Of a stretch of 46,335 nucleotides of DNA, positions 33,135-42,425 are shown one piece after another. The notes under the pieces are model-generated. The model made no database searches, was not told the origin of the DNA, and saw only the letters and a list, made by a program, of their open reading frames with translations. Where the stretch lies: positions 1 to 46,335 of the forward strand of contig CAZLZJ010000012.1 in the NCBI GenBank assembly GCA_964563975.1. Reading direction: 5' to 3'. The translations under genes and the position numbers were made by a program. Origin of the DNA: JAAYJR01 sp964563975. GTDB taxonomy: Bacteria > Bacteroidota > Bacteroidia > Bacteroidales > Prolixibacteraceae. Numbering within the stretch: the first letter of the stretch is position 1; each line of letters opens with the position of its first letter.

Positions 33135-34313
33135 ATGAAACGTGTAGTTATCGGACTTTCAGGTGGTGTAGATTCAAGCGTGGCTGCTTATTTACTAAAA
33201 AAGCAGGGGTATGACCTTGTTGCTCTCTTCATGATTAACTGGCACGACCGTACGGGGACTATCACAAGTGCCTGCACCTGGGAAGAGGATGCCCTTATAG
33301 CTGAAATGGCAGCTAAAAAATTAGATATACCTTTTCATATAGTGGATCTGAGCAGTGACTACAAAAAAAAAGTTGTGGAATATATGTTCAGTGAGTATCA
33401 CTCAGGACGAACTCCAAATCCGGATATTCTTTGTAACCGTGAAATCAAATTTGACTCTTTTCTTCAGGAAGCATTAAAGTTTGAGGCAGACTATGTAGCA
33501 ACCGGCCACTATTGCCGAAAAGAGTATATGATGCGGGAGGGCTCTCCTGTTTACCGCCTTTTGAAGGGAGTTGATCCCAATAAAGATCAAAGTTACTTTT
33601 TATGCCAATTAAGTCAATATCAGCTTTCTAAAGCACTATTCCCCATTGGAAACCTTACAAAGCCAATGGTTAGAAAAATTGCCGGGCAGCAAAACCTCCC
33701 AACTGCCGAAAGAAAAGATTCCCGGGGAATATGCTTCATTGGAAAGATAGATCTCCCCACCTTTCTGCAACAAAAGCTTGAACCCAAAACCGGTAACATA
33801 ATTGAGATACCTTCAGATTTCATGTCACGGAAAAAGCAGGTTGAAATATCGGAAGAGAATTACAAAAAACTATGTTTCCCGTTTCCATTCAAACCATGGA
33901 ATGGTAAAGTTATCGGTGAGCACCGGGGAGCGCACTTTTTTACAATCGGACAGAGAAAAGGACTCCATATCGGAGGATACGGTCAGCCTCTCTTTATAAT
34001 CGGTAAAGATATAACAAGAAATATTATTTATGTAGGTGAAGGACCTCTTCATCCCGGGCTATTCAGGCCGGGATTATTTATCAAAAATTCTGACATACAT
34101 TGGATAAGAACTGATCTGCAAATGTCTTTGGAGGAAAAAAAACAGTTTGATATCCGGGTCAGATACAGGCAACCCACGGAGAAAGGGATTATCCATATTA
34201 AAAAGGAGGGGGCCTGTATCATTTTTGAAAAAGAGCAAAGGGGCATTGCATCAGGTCAGTTTGCTGCCTGGTATCTGGGAGATGAGCTTATAGGCTCGGG
34301 TGTAATTTTATAA
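33135..34313 (+). CDS. mnmA: tRNA-specific 2-thiouridylase
   Basis: Puts sulfur on U34 of tRNAs for Lys, Glu and Gln. 392 residues; the bacterial form is about 360-390. The PP-loop 'GLSGGVDSSVAA' lies at residues 7-18. The two catalytic cysteines are present: C100 in 'DILCNREIKF' and C200 in 'DSRGICFIG'. 'ATGHYCRKE' and 'DQSYFLCQLSQ' match the tRNA-binding region. The C-terminal beta domains are seen in 'GEHRGAHFFTIGQRKGLHIGG' and 'GIASGQFAAWYLGDELIGSGVI'. It is divergent from the GH3 fusion gene, with 183 bp between them. Confidence 0.96.
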   Translation: MKRVVIGLSGGVDSSVAAYLLKKQGYDLVALFMINWHDRTGTITSACTWEEDALIAEMAAKKLDIPFHIVDLSSDYKKKVVEYMFSEYHSGRTPNPDILCNREIKFDSFLQEALKFEADYVATGHYCRKEYMMREGSPVYRLLKGVDPNKDQSYFLCQLSQYQLSKALFPIGNLTKPMVRKIAGQQNLPTAERKDSRGICFIGKIDLPTFLQQKLEPKTGNIIEIPSDFMSRKKQVEISEENYKKLCFPFPFKPWNGKVIGEHRGAHFFTIGQRKGLHIGGYGQPLFIIGKDITRNIIYVGEGPLHPGLFRPGLFIKNSDIHWIRTDLQMSLEEKKQFDIRVRYRQPTEKGIIHIKKEGACIIFEKEQRGIASGQFAAWYLGDELIGSGVIL

Positions 34314-34321
34314 AAATAGCG

Positions 34322-34329
34322 TAAATTTG
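34322..34329 (+). promoter_or_regulatory. -7 box before yicC
   Basis: TAAATTTG in the 27-bp gap between mnmA and the YicC-family gene. The ATG at 34341 would follow after a leader of only about 7 nt. No matching TTG element. Confidence 0.4.
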
Positions 34330-34340
34330 TAAAAAAAATT

Positions 34341-35216
34341 ATGATAAAATCGATGACAGGCTTCGGAAGAACAGAATTCGAAGTTAATAATAAAAAAGTA
34401 ATATTAGAAATTAAGTCGCTTAACAGCAAGCAGATAGACATCAGTATCAGAATACCTTTAATTTATCGTGAAAAGGAAGCAGAGTTGAGAAGCAAAATAT
34501 CGGAAAAATTGGTGCGCGGAAAGATCGATCTGACCATATATATTGAAGCTCATGGCGAAGACACCAACTCAAGAATTAATGAGCAGGTGCTGAAAAGCTA
34601 CTTCCTGCAGATAAAAAAAATAGGTGATGAATTAAATCTGACATCCGACAGCAACACTCTTCAATCTTTACTCAAATTACCGGATGTCATCAAAACCGAG
34701 TTCGAATCTCTTGACGATGAAGAGTGGAAAGTATTAAACCAAAATCTCGAACAGGTGCTGACAGAGATAGACAGCTTTCGCTCAAAAGAGGGCAAGGCCT
34801 TGGAAGTTGATATAGCCGGCAATCTTAACTCTATCAGAAGTTTGCTCAGCCTGCTCAACCCATTTGAATCGCAACGGCTGGAAATAATAAAATCAAGACT
34901 AACAGAAAGTCTTAAAAAATCAACTCTTAATGGTACTGTAGATGAAAACCGGTTTGAACAGGAACTTATATACTACCTCGACAAAATGGATATGAATGAA
35001 GAGAAGGTCAGGCTTGAAAACCATTGTAGCTTTTTCTTGGAAACTATGGCACATGAATCTCCCAATGGTAAGAAACTTGTATTTATCACTCAGGAGATCG
35101 GACGTGAAATCAACACCATTGGATCAAAAGCATATGACAGTAACATACAGCGTATTGTAGTCCGGATGAAAGATCATTTGGAAAGGATCAAAGAACAGCT
35201 GTTAAATGTATTATAA
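34341..35216 (+). CDS. YicC/YloC-family endoribonuclease
   Basis: A 291-residue cytoplasmic protein. The N-terminus has the family signature 'MIKSMTGFGRTE' and 'EIKSLNSKQIDI'. The C-terminal part has 'RFEQELIYYLDKMDMNEEKVRLENH' and 'LVFITQEIGREINTIGSKA', where the acidic and His residues thought to form the catalytic site lie. YicC cleaves RNA and has been linked to small-RNA turnover in E. coli. It is followed by gmk with one base between, a pairing seen in many bacteria. Confidence 0.94.
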   Translation: MIKSMTGFGRTEFEVNNKKVILEIKSLNSKQIDISIRIPLIYREKEAELRSKISEKLVRGKIDLTIYIEAHGEDTNSRINEQVLKSYFLQIKKIGDELNLTSDSNTLQSLLKLPDVIKTEFESLDDEEWKVLNQNLEQVLTEIDSFRSKEGKALEVDIAGNLNSIRSLLSLLNPFESQRLEIIKSRLTESLKKSTLNGTVDENRFEQELIYYLDKMDMNEEKVRLENHCSFFLETMAHESPNGKKLVFITQEIGREINTIGSKAYDSNIQRIVVRMKDHLERIKEQLLNVL

Positions 35217-35217
35217 T

Positions 35218-35787
35218 ATGATGGGAAAACTAATTATTGTCTCAGCACCATCAGGTTCGGGGAAAACCACAATTGTAAACCATCTGGTCAAACAGGATTT
35301 AAACCTGGCATTTTCTGTTTCAGCCACTAACAGACAACCAAGAAAAGGTGAGGTGGACAAAATAAATTATCTCTTTCTGACTGAAAGGGAGTTCAAAAAG
35401 AGAATCAACAATAATGAGTTCTTAGAATGGGAAGAGGTATATAAAGGCATCTATTACGGCACTCTTAAAAGTGAAGTTGACAAGATAAGGGAGAGTGGCA
35501 AAAATATAATTTTTGATGTTGATGTAACAGGAGGACTAAATATAAAAAAACTATACGGGAAAGAAGCTTTAGCTATATTTGTCAAACCGCCTTCAATAAA
35601 TGTATTGAAAGAGAGATTGGAAAAAAGGTCCACTGAAAGTAGTGATAAAATTGAAATGCGCCTGAAAAAAGCTGAACAGGAGTTGCTTTTTGCCGAAAAG
35701 TTTGATGCTGTGATTATAAATGACGATCTGCAAATAGCCTTGCAGGAGGCTGAAAGCCTTATCTCTTCATTTATTTCAGACAACTGA
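35218..35787 (+). CDS. gmk: Guanylate kinase
   Basis: Phosphorylates GMP to GDP. 189 residues from the ATG at 35218 (ATGATG; either may be used); an ATG at 35206 would overlap the YicC-family gene and add residues not seen in homologs. The P-loop is 'SAPSGSGKTTIV', the GMP-binding part 'SVSATNRQPRKGEVDKINYLFLT' and 'FLEWEEVYKGIYYGT', then 'DVDVTGGLNIKK'. Cotranscribed with the YicC-family gene; nadD follows after 90 bp. Confidence 0.96.
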   Translation: MMGKLIIVSAPSGSGKTTIVNHLVKQDLNLAFSVSATNRQPRKGEVDKINYLFLTEREFKKRINNNEFLEWEEVYKGIYYGTLKSEVDKIRESGKNIIFDVDVTGGLNIKKLYGKEALAIFVKPPSINVLKERLEKRSTESSDKIEMRLKKAEQELLFAEKFDAVIINDDLQIALQEAESLISSFISDN

Positions 35788-35877
35788 CTAAAAGATATTT
35801 TATATTAACTTCTATATAAGGGCTTTTTTTTAAATATATTTACCGGCTGATTTAATTATTTATTCTGTAACCTGACC

Positions 35878-36504
35878 ATGAACAGCATTTCAGGAAAAAG
35901 TTACCGTTACAAAAATGTGGGGCTCTATTTTGGATCCTTCAACCCAATTCATATCGGACATCTGGCAATTGCCAATTATATGGTTGAATTTACAGGTATT
36001 GATATACTCCGGTTTGTGGTATCACCTCAAAATCCACATAAAAAAAAGGCCAGTCTCCTTGACAGTTATGACAGACTTAAGATGGTACAACTGGCAATAG
36101 AAAAAGATGACCGGTTTGAGGCAAGCGACATAGAATTTTACCTGCCTAAACCGGGCTACACAATAGATACCCTTACATATCTTTCTGAAAGGGAACCTAC
36201 AAAAAACTTTAATCTGCTCATTGGATCAGATAATCTTAAAAGCTTCCATAAATGGAAAAACTATAAATCTATTTTGGAGAATTACAGCATAATAGTGTAT
36301 CCAAGGCACGGCTTTGAAAAAACAAATATAATGCAACATCCAAAAATTACCATTGCCGCGGAAGCACCAATGATAGGAATTTCCTCATCATTTATCCGAA
36401 ACGCAATCAGGCAGGGAAAGGATATTCGCTATTTTCTGCCCGAAAAAATATGGAAATACATCGATGAAAAAGGATTCTACCAAAAAAGTAAAGGGAAAGA
36501 GTAA
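35878..36504 (+). CDS. nadD: Nicotinate-nucleotide adenylyltransferase
   Basis: Joins nicotinate mononucleotide with ATP to give deamido-NAD. 208 residues. The nucleotidyltransferase motif 'GLYFGSFNPIHIGHLAIA' (residues about 16-33) carries the HIGH-like signature, and 'ISSSFIRNAIRQGKDIRYFLP' near the end is the ISSTxIR motif. 'NLLIGSDNLKSFHKW' is the substrate region. The plsC-like gene begins 41 bp before the end, so the two are translated in overlapping frames. Confidence 0.95.
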   Translation: MNSISGKSYRYKNVGLYFGSFNPIHIGHLAIANYMVEFTGIDILRFVVSPQNPHKKKASLLDSYDRLKMVQLAIEKDDRFEASDIEFYLPKPGYTIDTLTYLSEREPTKNFNLLIGSDNLKSFHKWKNYKSILENYSIIVYPRHGFEKTNIMQHPKITIAAEAPMIGISSSFIRNAIRQGKDIRYFLPEKIWKYIDEKGFYQKSKGKE

Positions 36505-37267
36505 ACCGGGTGCCCGGGCAGTTTTAAGGATTGCCAGAGTAATATTGCTTTTCCCGCTGGCTCTTTTCAGGCTTGCTCTTATCTTTATCATATCACTTTT
36601 TCTGACTGTTGCCGGGCAAATATGGTTAACTCTGTTTGGATTCAGCAAAAAACTGCTGTCACTAATAATGAAGTCATGGGGAAGGAGTATAATATTTATT
36701 TGTGGTATTAAAGTATATAAAAACCGGGTTCCATCGACAGGCAATTTTATTATTATGCCAAATCACCGAAGTTATTTAGATATATTTCTGGTAGCTGCAT
36801 ATACACCGGCAGCCTTTGTTATGAAATCAGAACTTATGAAATGGCCGCTGCTGAAGACAAGTGCCAGGATTACCAACTCAATTTTTGTCTCCCGTTCAGA
36901 TATAAAAAGCCTTATTTCCACAATGCACAATATCAAATCTTCAATAGACAAACAAATCCCTGTTGCCATATTTCCTGAAGGAACAACCGGCAAAGGGCCG
37001 TTAACCCGTCCATTTAAAAATGGATCTTTTAAAATTGCAGCTGACGCAAAAATAATGGTTATCCCAATGGCAATACACTATAAAGACAGTAATGATTCGT
37101 GGATTAACGACGACACATTTGTCGGTCATTTTTTAAGACAAATGAGCAAACCGGTTACTGAAGTTGCAATCACCTATGGAAGCCCCATTTATAACAGTGA
37201 TTACAAAAAACTTCAAAAAGAGACTAAGGAGCAGATTGACCAAATGCTGAGCAAACTTGAAAATTGA
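36464..37267 (+). CDS. 1-acyl-sn-glycerol-3-phosphate acyltransferase (PlsC-like)
   Basis: A 267-residue membrane-associated acyltransferase of phospholipid synthesis. A basic N-tail is followed by a hydrophobic region (about 20-60). The catalytic motif HX4D is 'NHRSYLDIF', and the substrate motif is 'IFPEGTTGKG'; 'VFVSRSD' and 'VIPMAIHY' complete the family pattern. The ATG at 36464 lies inside the end of nadD. It converges on the amino acid permease gene with 8 bp between. Substrate chain length cannot be told. Confidence 0.92.
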   Translation: MKKDSTKKVKGKSKPGARAVLRIARVILLFPLALFRLALIFIISLFLTVAGQIWLTLFGFSKKLLSLIMKSWGRSIIFICGIKVYKNRVPSTGNFIIMPNHRSYLDIFLVAAYTPAAFVMKSELMKWPLLKTSARITNSIFVSRSDIKSLISTMHNIKSSIDKQIPVAIFPEGTTGKGPLTRPFKNGSFKIAADAKIMVIPMAIHYKDSNDSWINDDTFVGHFLRQMSKPVTEVAITYGSPIYNSDYKKLQKETKEQIDQMLSKLEN

Positions 37268-37275
37268 AAGCTCCT

Positions 37276-38616
37276 TTAACTTTTCTTTCCTTTTTTAAAC
37301 CAATAGTAGACCGGTATACCTGAAAGGGCAGTCAGTATGGCTATTGATGATTCCGCAGGCCGCTCAAAAAATGCCAGTACCAATATTGCAAGAGTGATAA
37401 CAATAAAAAAGAGATGTAAAAATGGGTATCCGGTAAGTTTCAATTTACTAACTCCTCTTATACGTAACACAAAGACCCCTGCAACAGCAATCAAAGGAAA
37501 TATACCAAGAGCAAATCCCATATATGCCAGTATCTGCTCAAAGGTACCGGTTAAAACCATAACAACAGCAATTGCCCCCTGAAGTGCAAGAGAAAACCTG
37601 GGAACCTTTGATTTTGGATGAACAACTGATAGGAATTTAAAAAAAAGTCCGTCGCGTGACATAGAGTAGTAAACCCTGGGACCCAAAATTATAAAAGCAC
37701 TTAACGACGAAAAGAGGGCAAAAGATATCAATAGTGAAATAACTTTCCCCGCAGCAGTGCCAAAAGCATGCCCGGCAGCCATGGCTCCGATTTCAGGCTC
37801 CCCGGCCATCAGTTCTGCAGGAATTGCATAAACAAAAAAAAGATTGATCAAAATATATAGCAGAGTGACTATGGCGGTAGAGATCATTAATGCCCTTGGT
37901 ATAACCCTCAAAGGATCCTTAATTTCTGATCCTATATATGTAGCAGCATTCCAACCGCTATAGGAAAACATAATAAACATCAGCGCCAATCCTGCCGACT
38001 TAATCCCGGAAAAATTAAAGCCAATGCCCTCTTTATTAAAAAAGTTGTTAAAATCACCCCTCCCAATAGTAAAACCTGCAATAACCAATCCGGCCAGCAG
38101 CAATATTTTTATTATTGTTAAAATATTTTGCACTCTTGAACCCACAACAACACCTTGAGAATGAAGCAAGGAAAAAATCAAAATAATAAAAACTGCCAAA
38201 GCCCTGCTCAATATTTCATCATTTACCTCTATCCCGCAGAACCACAACTGCCAATCGGGAAATGCCCATATAAAATAGCGGCTGAATCCTATCGCAGATG
38301 CTGCTATCGGAGCAGAAAATCCTACAATCAGCGAGAGCCATCCGCTTAAAAAGCCCGGCAACGGATGAAACAACCTGGAGATAAAAACATATTCTCCACC
38401 TGCCTCGGGGAAAGAGGCTCCCAGCTCACTAAAAGCCAATGCACCGCAAAATGCCACAACTCCCCCTGTCAGCCAAAGACCTAACATAATAAGAGGATTT
38501 CCAAGCATACCCATCAAAAACCCTGTGGTAGTAAAAATCCCTGCTCCAATCATGTTAGCCACTACAATACTGATTACCGGGAATAAGCCAAGTTTTCTTT
38601 CAAGATCGCTACTCAA
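37276..38616 (-). CDS. APC-family amino acid permease
   Basis: A 446-residue inner-membrane protein with about 12 hydrophobic segments. The family's opening is 'LFPVISIVVANMIGAGIFTTTGF' in the first helix, followed by 'LAFSELGASFPEAGGEYVFI'. 'FIMFSYSGWNAATYIGSEIKDP' and 'PRVYYSMSRDGLFFKFLSVVHPKSKVPRFSL' are also typical. The substrate is probably an amino acid or polyamine but cannot be named. It begins 7 bp after the O-methyltransferase gene on the same strand, so both are likely one transcript. Confidence 0.92.
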   Translation of the reverse strand: MSSDLERKLGLFPVISIVVANMIGAGIFTTTGFLMGMLGNPLIMLGLWLTGGVVAFCGALAFSELGASFPEAGGEYVFISRLFHPLPGFLSGWLSLIVGFSAPIAASAIGFSRYFIWAFPDWQLWFCGIEVNDEILSRALAVFIILIFSLLHSQGVVVGSRVQNILTIIKILLLAGLVIAGFTIGRGDFNNFFNKEGIGFNFSGIKSAGLALMFIMFSYSGWNAATYIGSEIKDPLRVIPRALMISTAIVTLLYILINLFFVYAIPAELMAGEPEIGAMAAGHAFGTAAGKVISLLISFALFSSLSAFIILGPRVYYSMSRDGLFFKFLSVVHPKSKVPRFSLALQGAIAVVMVLTGTFEQILAYMGFALGIFPLIAVAGVFVLRIRGVSKLKLTGYPFLHLFFIVITLAILVLAFFERPAESSIAILTALSGIPVYYWFKKGKKS

Positions 38617-38623
38617 TTTAAAG

Positions 38624-39265
38624 CTATTTTTCAGATATTTTATAACTTATTGAAAGTCCCGGGCGGCTTTTATCCGCAAATGAAGTTTTATAATTATCCA
38701 GGCTTTCAACATATTCAAGAAAATCCCGTATCCCACGGATACGCATTGAGGTATTATGAGCCGTATAACACCCTCCGGCTTCCAATTTGGGATTCAGCGC
38801 CACAAAATAATTTTTATACCAGTATTTATCGGCATCGTTAAAAACAAAATCATATTTACCCTGAAGACGGGGAACCAGCTCATGTGCATCTCCAAGCCTG
38901 GCATCAATATAATCGTCTACGCCGGCCTTTTTAAAATTGGCCTTTGCCTTTAAAAATCTTACTTTATCTATCTCTATGGTGATCAGCTTACCTCCTGTTT
39001 TGCTGAGAGCCCATGCCATCCATATTGCCGAATGACCTGTAGATGTACCAATCTCTACTGCTTTTGTATATTTATTTTCTAAAATAAGATCATAAAGAAT
39101 TCTTCCATCAGCAATGGAGATATTCATATCTCTCCAATTACTGGCATTCTCCTTTAGAAAAGTTTTAACCTTTTTATCAAGATCATTTTCAACTTCAGGA
39201 TACTGGCCGCGAGAGTTAAGAAAAAACAATATGACAATAAGAGACAAAATATATTTTATTTCCAT
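38624..39265 (-). CDS. O-methyltransferase-like protein with N-terminal signal peptide
   Basis: A 213-residue protein. Residues about 1-20 are a typical signal peptide, 'MEIKYILSLIVILFFLNSRG', with cleavage likely before Gln-Tyr. The rest is a class I SAM-dependent methyltransferase close to the catechol O-methyltransferase type (Methyltransf_24/3): 'AVEIGTSTGHSAIWMAWAL' binds SAM, 'LITIEIDKVRFLKAKANFKKAG' follows, and 'YDFVFNDADK' is the metal-site Asp. Export is odd for an enzyme that needs cytoplasmic SAM. The domain could be membrane-anchored facing inward or have taken another role. Operon with the permease gene. Confidence 0.85.
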   Translation of the reverse strand: MEIKYILSLIVILFFLNSRGQYPEVENDLDKKVKTFLKENASNWRDMNISIADGRILYDLILENKYTKAVEIGTSTGHSAIWMAWALSKTGGKLITIEIDKVRFLKAKANFKKAGVDDYIDARLGDAHELVPRLQGKYDFVFNDADKYWYKNYFVALNPKLEAGGCYTAHNTSMRIRGIRDFLEYVESLDNYKTSFADKSRPGLSISYKISEK

Positions 39266-39487
39266 AACACTCTGATTTAACTTCAGGTTAAAGATAAAAA
39301 AATTGATGGAATCAACTATATTTTTTAGAAATACTTAACCATTGCAATTTAAGCAAATTGCCTTTTTCTAAATTTTAAATTCATACTAACTATTAAGTGT
39401 GAATAAAAAAACTTTAAAAAGTCTGCTTCTTTTAGGTATAAAAAAGCTTTTTTTTTATTTTGCATTTTTTATTGTAAAAGATAATTT

Positions 39488-40744
39488 ATGAACAGCAAAA
39501 TAACTCTTATAGCCTTTCTGACCCTGCTATTTTCATCTCTTACCCTAATGCACTTTCACCACTCTGCAGCTTCCGGCTTTAACATTCTGCCTGAAGATGA
39601 GACAGATAATAAAAAAGAGAATGACCGGGTATCGGAGATTAAAGAGGTTGTTGATGAGTATGATAAAATTATTACTGAAGAGATCGGCAACTCAAAGACA
39701 GTCGGATCCGCTATAGCTGTTGTTTACAAAGATCAGATTGTCTACTTAAAATGTTTTGGGGTAAGAAAGGCAGGAGAGATGGAGCCGGTTGACGAAAATA
39801 CAATATTTCGCTTAGCATCAGTATCAAAAGCCATTACCGGTGTATTAACAGGCATATTAGCCGGTGAAAATATAATAGAACTTGATGATAAAGTTGCAGA
39901 TTATATTCCCGGTTTCAAACTTAGAAACAGGGAATGTGCAAAAGAGCTTACCGTTCGCAATATACTTAGTCACACTTCCGGGCTGACACCTCACGCTTAC
40001 GACAATCTTGTTGAAGAGAAGGTACCTTTGCAACAAATTATCAGTGTGCTTGACAAAGCAAGCCTGACTGCAAAACCAGGTGAAATTTACAGTTATCAAA
40101 ATGTAATGTTCAGCCTTATTGCTCCCGTTATTGAGGCAAAAACATCAAAAAGCTACTGTGAAGTATTAAAAGAAAAAATATTCATTCCTTTTGGTATGCA
40201 TAATACATCAGTTGATTTTCAATCATTTAAAGATAACGAAAATAAAGCCTTCCCCCATATTATGAGAAATGGTTCCTACACTCCGGTAAAGCTGAATGAC
40301 AGATATTACACTACTGCCCCTGCAGCCGGGGTAAACTCTACTGTCTCTGATATGGCAAATTTTCTGCTAACCTTGCTGAAGACTGAGGAACAGGAGACCG
40401 GAAATAAAATTTTTCAAACAATTTTCACTCCGCAAATAGAGACCGGAGGCAAAATAAGAAACTGGGACAATATTGACTCCAGGCACTATGCCATAGGCTG
40501 GAGAATTGTAGAGTGCCAGGGCCGTAAAGTAGCTTATCATGGAGGGTATGTACAAGGTTACCGGTCTGAAATTGCCTTATGCAGAGATGAAAAAGCCGGT
40601 ATTGTATATCTTTCCAACTCACCGCATCTGGTTGCCACCAAAATTATTCCTCTTTTTTTAAAACAGCTTTACCACTATTTCGACAATAAACCGGTTTACA
40701 CATCAATAGGCGAAGCTGCTGCCTCCCAAAAACTCTCTCAGTAA
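39488..40744 (+). CDS. Class C beta-lactamase-like serine hydrolase
   Basis: A 418-residue exported protein with a signal peptide (about 1-25). The catalytic SxxK is S111/K114 in 'LASVSKAITG', YxN is in 'YSYQNVMF', and the third motif is 'AYHGGYVQGYRS' with HGG. The family holds beta-lactamases, DD-peptidases and esterases; the changed third motif and the length favour a peptidase or esterase over a true antibiotic-degrading lactamase. It stands alone on the plus strand. Its 3' end overlaps the convergent nucleoside kinase gene by 42 bp. Confidence 0.9.
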   Translation: MNSKITLIAFLTLLFSSLTLMHFHHSAASGFNILPEDETDNKKENDRVSEIKEVVDEYDKIITEEIGNSKTVGSAIAVVYKDQIVYLKCFGVRKAGEMEPVDENTIFRLASVSKAITGVLTGILAGENIIELDDKVADYIPGFKLRNRECAKELTVRNILSHTSGLTPHAYDNLVEEKVPLQQIISVLDKASLTAKPGEIYSYQNVMFSLIAPVIEAKTSKSYCEVLKEKIFIPFGMHNTSVDFQSFKDNENKAFPHIMRNGSYTPVKLNDRYYTTAPAAGVNSTVSDMANFLLTLLKTEEQETGNKIFQTIFTPQIETGGKIRNWDNIDSRHYAIGWRIVECQGRKVAYHGGYVQGYRSEIALCRDEKAGIVYLSNSPHLVATKIIPLFLKQLYHYFDNKPVYTSIGEAAASQKLSQ

Positions 40745-42367
40745 TGATGTTGGAGGTATCTCCCCATCTTCAACAGGCTTAAAATATGATAAAAAATTCA
40801 GAAGTCTCTTTGCTTCCATATACTCCGGCTGATTCTCAAGTACCTGTTTTAATAATGGCTCTGCATATTTTTTAAGTACTCCCAGCTCATACAAAGTTGC
40901 TGAATTGAACATTACATCAGCATTTTCCTGATATGGAAAAATATTTTTCTCCTCTCCCCTTCTTACAAGGGGCCAACGTTTAAGAGTGTCGGAAGCCGGA
41001 TAACCACGATATTTACTATCGCGTATTATTCTTCTGAGCAGTCTGTTATCAGAGGTGGAAATATATGTCTGCTCGTCAATTGAAATCTGGGTTAATGCCG
41101 ATATAAAGATTTTAAATGTCTGGTCATCTTGAATATGTGTTAAGAGGCGGGGATTCATTCCATGTATTCCCTCCACAATCAAAATATCTCCCTTCTTCAG
41201 CTTTAGCTTCATACCATTCATATATCTTTTACCACGGTAAAAATCAAATTTCGGCAAACGTACCTCCCGCCCTTCAAGTATTTCAGCAAGCTGTTCATTA
41301 AAAAACTCAACATCCACTGCTTCAATAGATTCAAAGTCAAGATTACCATTTTCATCGACCGGTGTATATTTACGATTGACAAAATAATCATCCAAAGATA
41401 TCTGATAAGGTCTCAATCCGTTAACTGCCAGTTGTACACCCAATCGTTTGCTGAAGGTTGTTTTTCCTGAAGCAGAGGGACCTGCAACAAGTACCACCTT
41501 TATTTCACTGTTTTTTTCATAAATCAGATTTGCAATTTCAGCCATCTTCTTCTCATGAAGTGCTTCAGATATTTTTATTATATATCCTCCCTGTTTTTTC
41601 AGGGTAAACTCATTCAGATGCGATATTGTAGAAACATTCAGTATTTGTGCCCATTTTTTATGCTCCTCATATACTTCAAAAAGTTTATTTTGAATTGTCA
41701 CCTCCGGCAGTTTATTGAAATTGCCTGAATCAGGTACTCTAAGCAAAAGCCCGTCAAAATATTTAATAAGATCAAAATTCAACAAATAACCTGTTGAAGG
41801 AAGAAGATGTCCATAAAAATAGTTGCCCAGACCATTTAAAAAATATAAACTGGTATACAGGCGTCCCTGTTGTTCAAACAGCCTGGCCTTATCCTTCAAC
41901 TCTTTTTTAAATAGGTATTTTACAGCATCCGCTGAATATAACTTCTTTTTAACAAAAGGGATATCCTGCTTTATAAGTTTAGACATCTCATCTTTTATCA
42001 TTTTAACATCTTCCTCAGTAATCTCCCTGTCTAAAGCAGATAATTCACAAAAATAACCGTTTGAAATCCCTTTGGTTACTCTGAGCACTGCTTCCGGAAT
42101 TATTTTCCCTGTTGCAGCATACAGAACAAAGATCAAACTCCGGATATATAACTTGATGCCATCCGGGTGTAACACATCAAAAAACTCTATATCTTTTGGT
42201 TTTACAACACAGAAGGAGAGTTCACGTACCTGATTGTTAACCATGGCTCCGCAAACAAAATTATCTGATTTAATATTCAGATCACGGCTTATTTCCGCTA
42301 AAGAGATTCCAAGAGGATAGATGTGCTTCGAATCTGTATTATGGCAATAAATTTCAACCTGCTTCAT
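40703..42367 (-). CDS. Nucleoside kinase with TGS and AlaX/ThrRS-like N-domains
   Basis: A 554-residue cytoplasmic protein. Residues about 1-65 form a TGS-like domain. Residues about 70-240 resemble the second additional domain of threonyl- and alanyl-tRNA synthetases. The C-terminal half is uridine-kinase-like, with P-loop 'VLVAGPSASGKTTFSKRL' (about 290-307), 'QISLDDYFVNR' and 'PKFDFYRGKRY'. 'DILIVEGIHGMNP' and 'DNRLLRRIIRDSKYRG' complete the phosphoribulokinase/uridine kinase fold. This layout is common in Bacteroidota and Firmicutes. Phosphorylation of a nucleoside is expected, but the specific substrate is not settled. Confidence 0.92.
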   Translation of the reverse strand: MKQVEIYCHNTDSKHIYPLGISLAEISRDLNIKSDNFVCGAMVNNQVRELSFCVVKPKDIEFFDVLHPDGIKLYIRSLIFVLYAATGKIIPEAVLRVTKGISNGYFCELSALDREITEEDVKMIKDEMSKLIKQDIPFVKKKLYSADAVKYLFKKELKDKARLFEQQGRLYTSLYFLNGLGNYFYGHLLPSTGYLLNFDLIKYFDGLLLRVPDSGNFNKLPEVTIQNKLFEVYEEHKKWAQILNVSTISHLNEFTLKKQGGYIIKISEALHEKKMAEIANLIYEKNSEIKVVLVAGPSASGKTTFSKRLGVQLAVNGLRPYQISLDDYFVNRKYTPVDENGNLDFESIEAVDVEFFNEQLAEILEGREVRLPKFDFYRGKRYMNGMKLKLKKGDILIVEGIHGMNPRLLTHIQDDQTFKIFISALTQISIDEQTYISTSDNRLLRRIIRDSKYRGYPASDTLKRWPLVRRGEEKNIFPYQENADVMFNSATLYELGVLKKYAEPLLKQVLENQPEYMEAKRLLNFLSYFKPVEDGEIPPTSLLREFLGGSSFAY

Positions 42368-42425
42368 TTATAAAAATTTTATTATTTATCAAAAAGTTAA
42401 AAATCCTGATCTGTCAGGGTACTTA

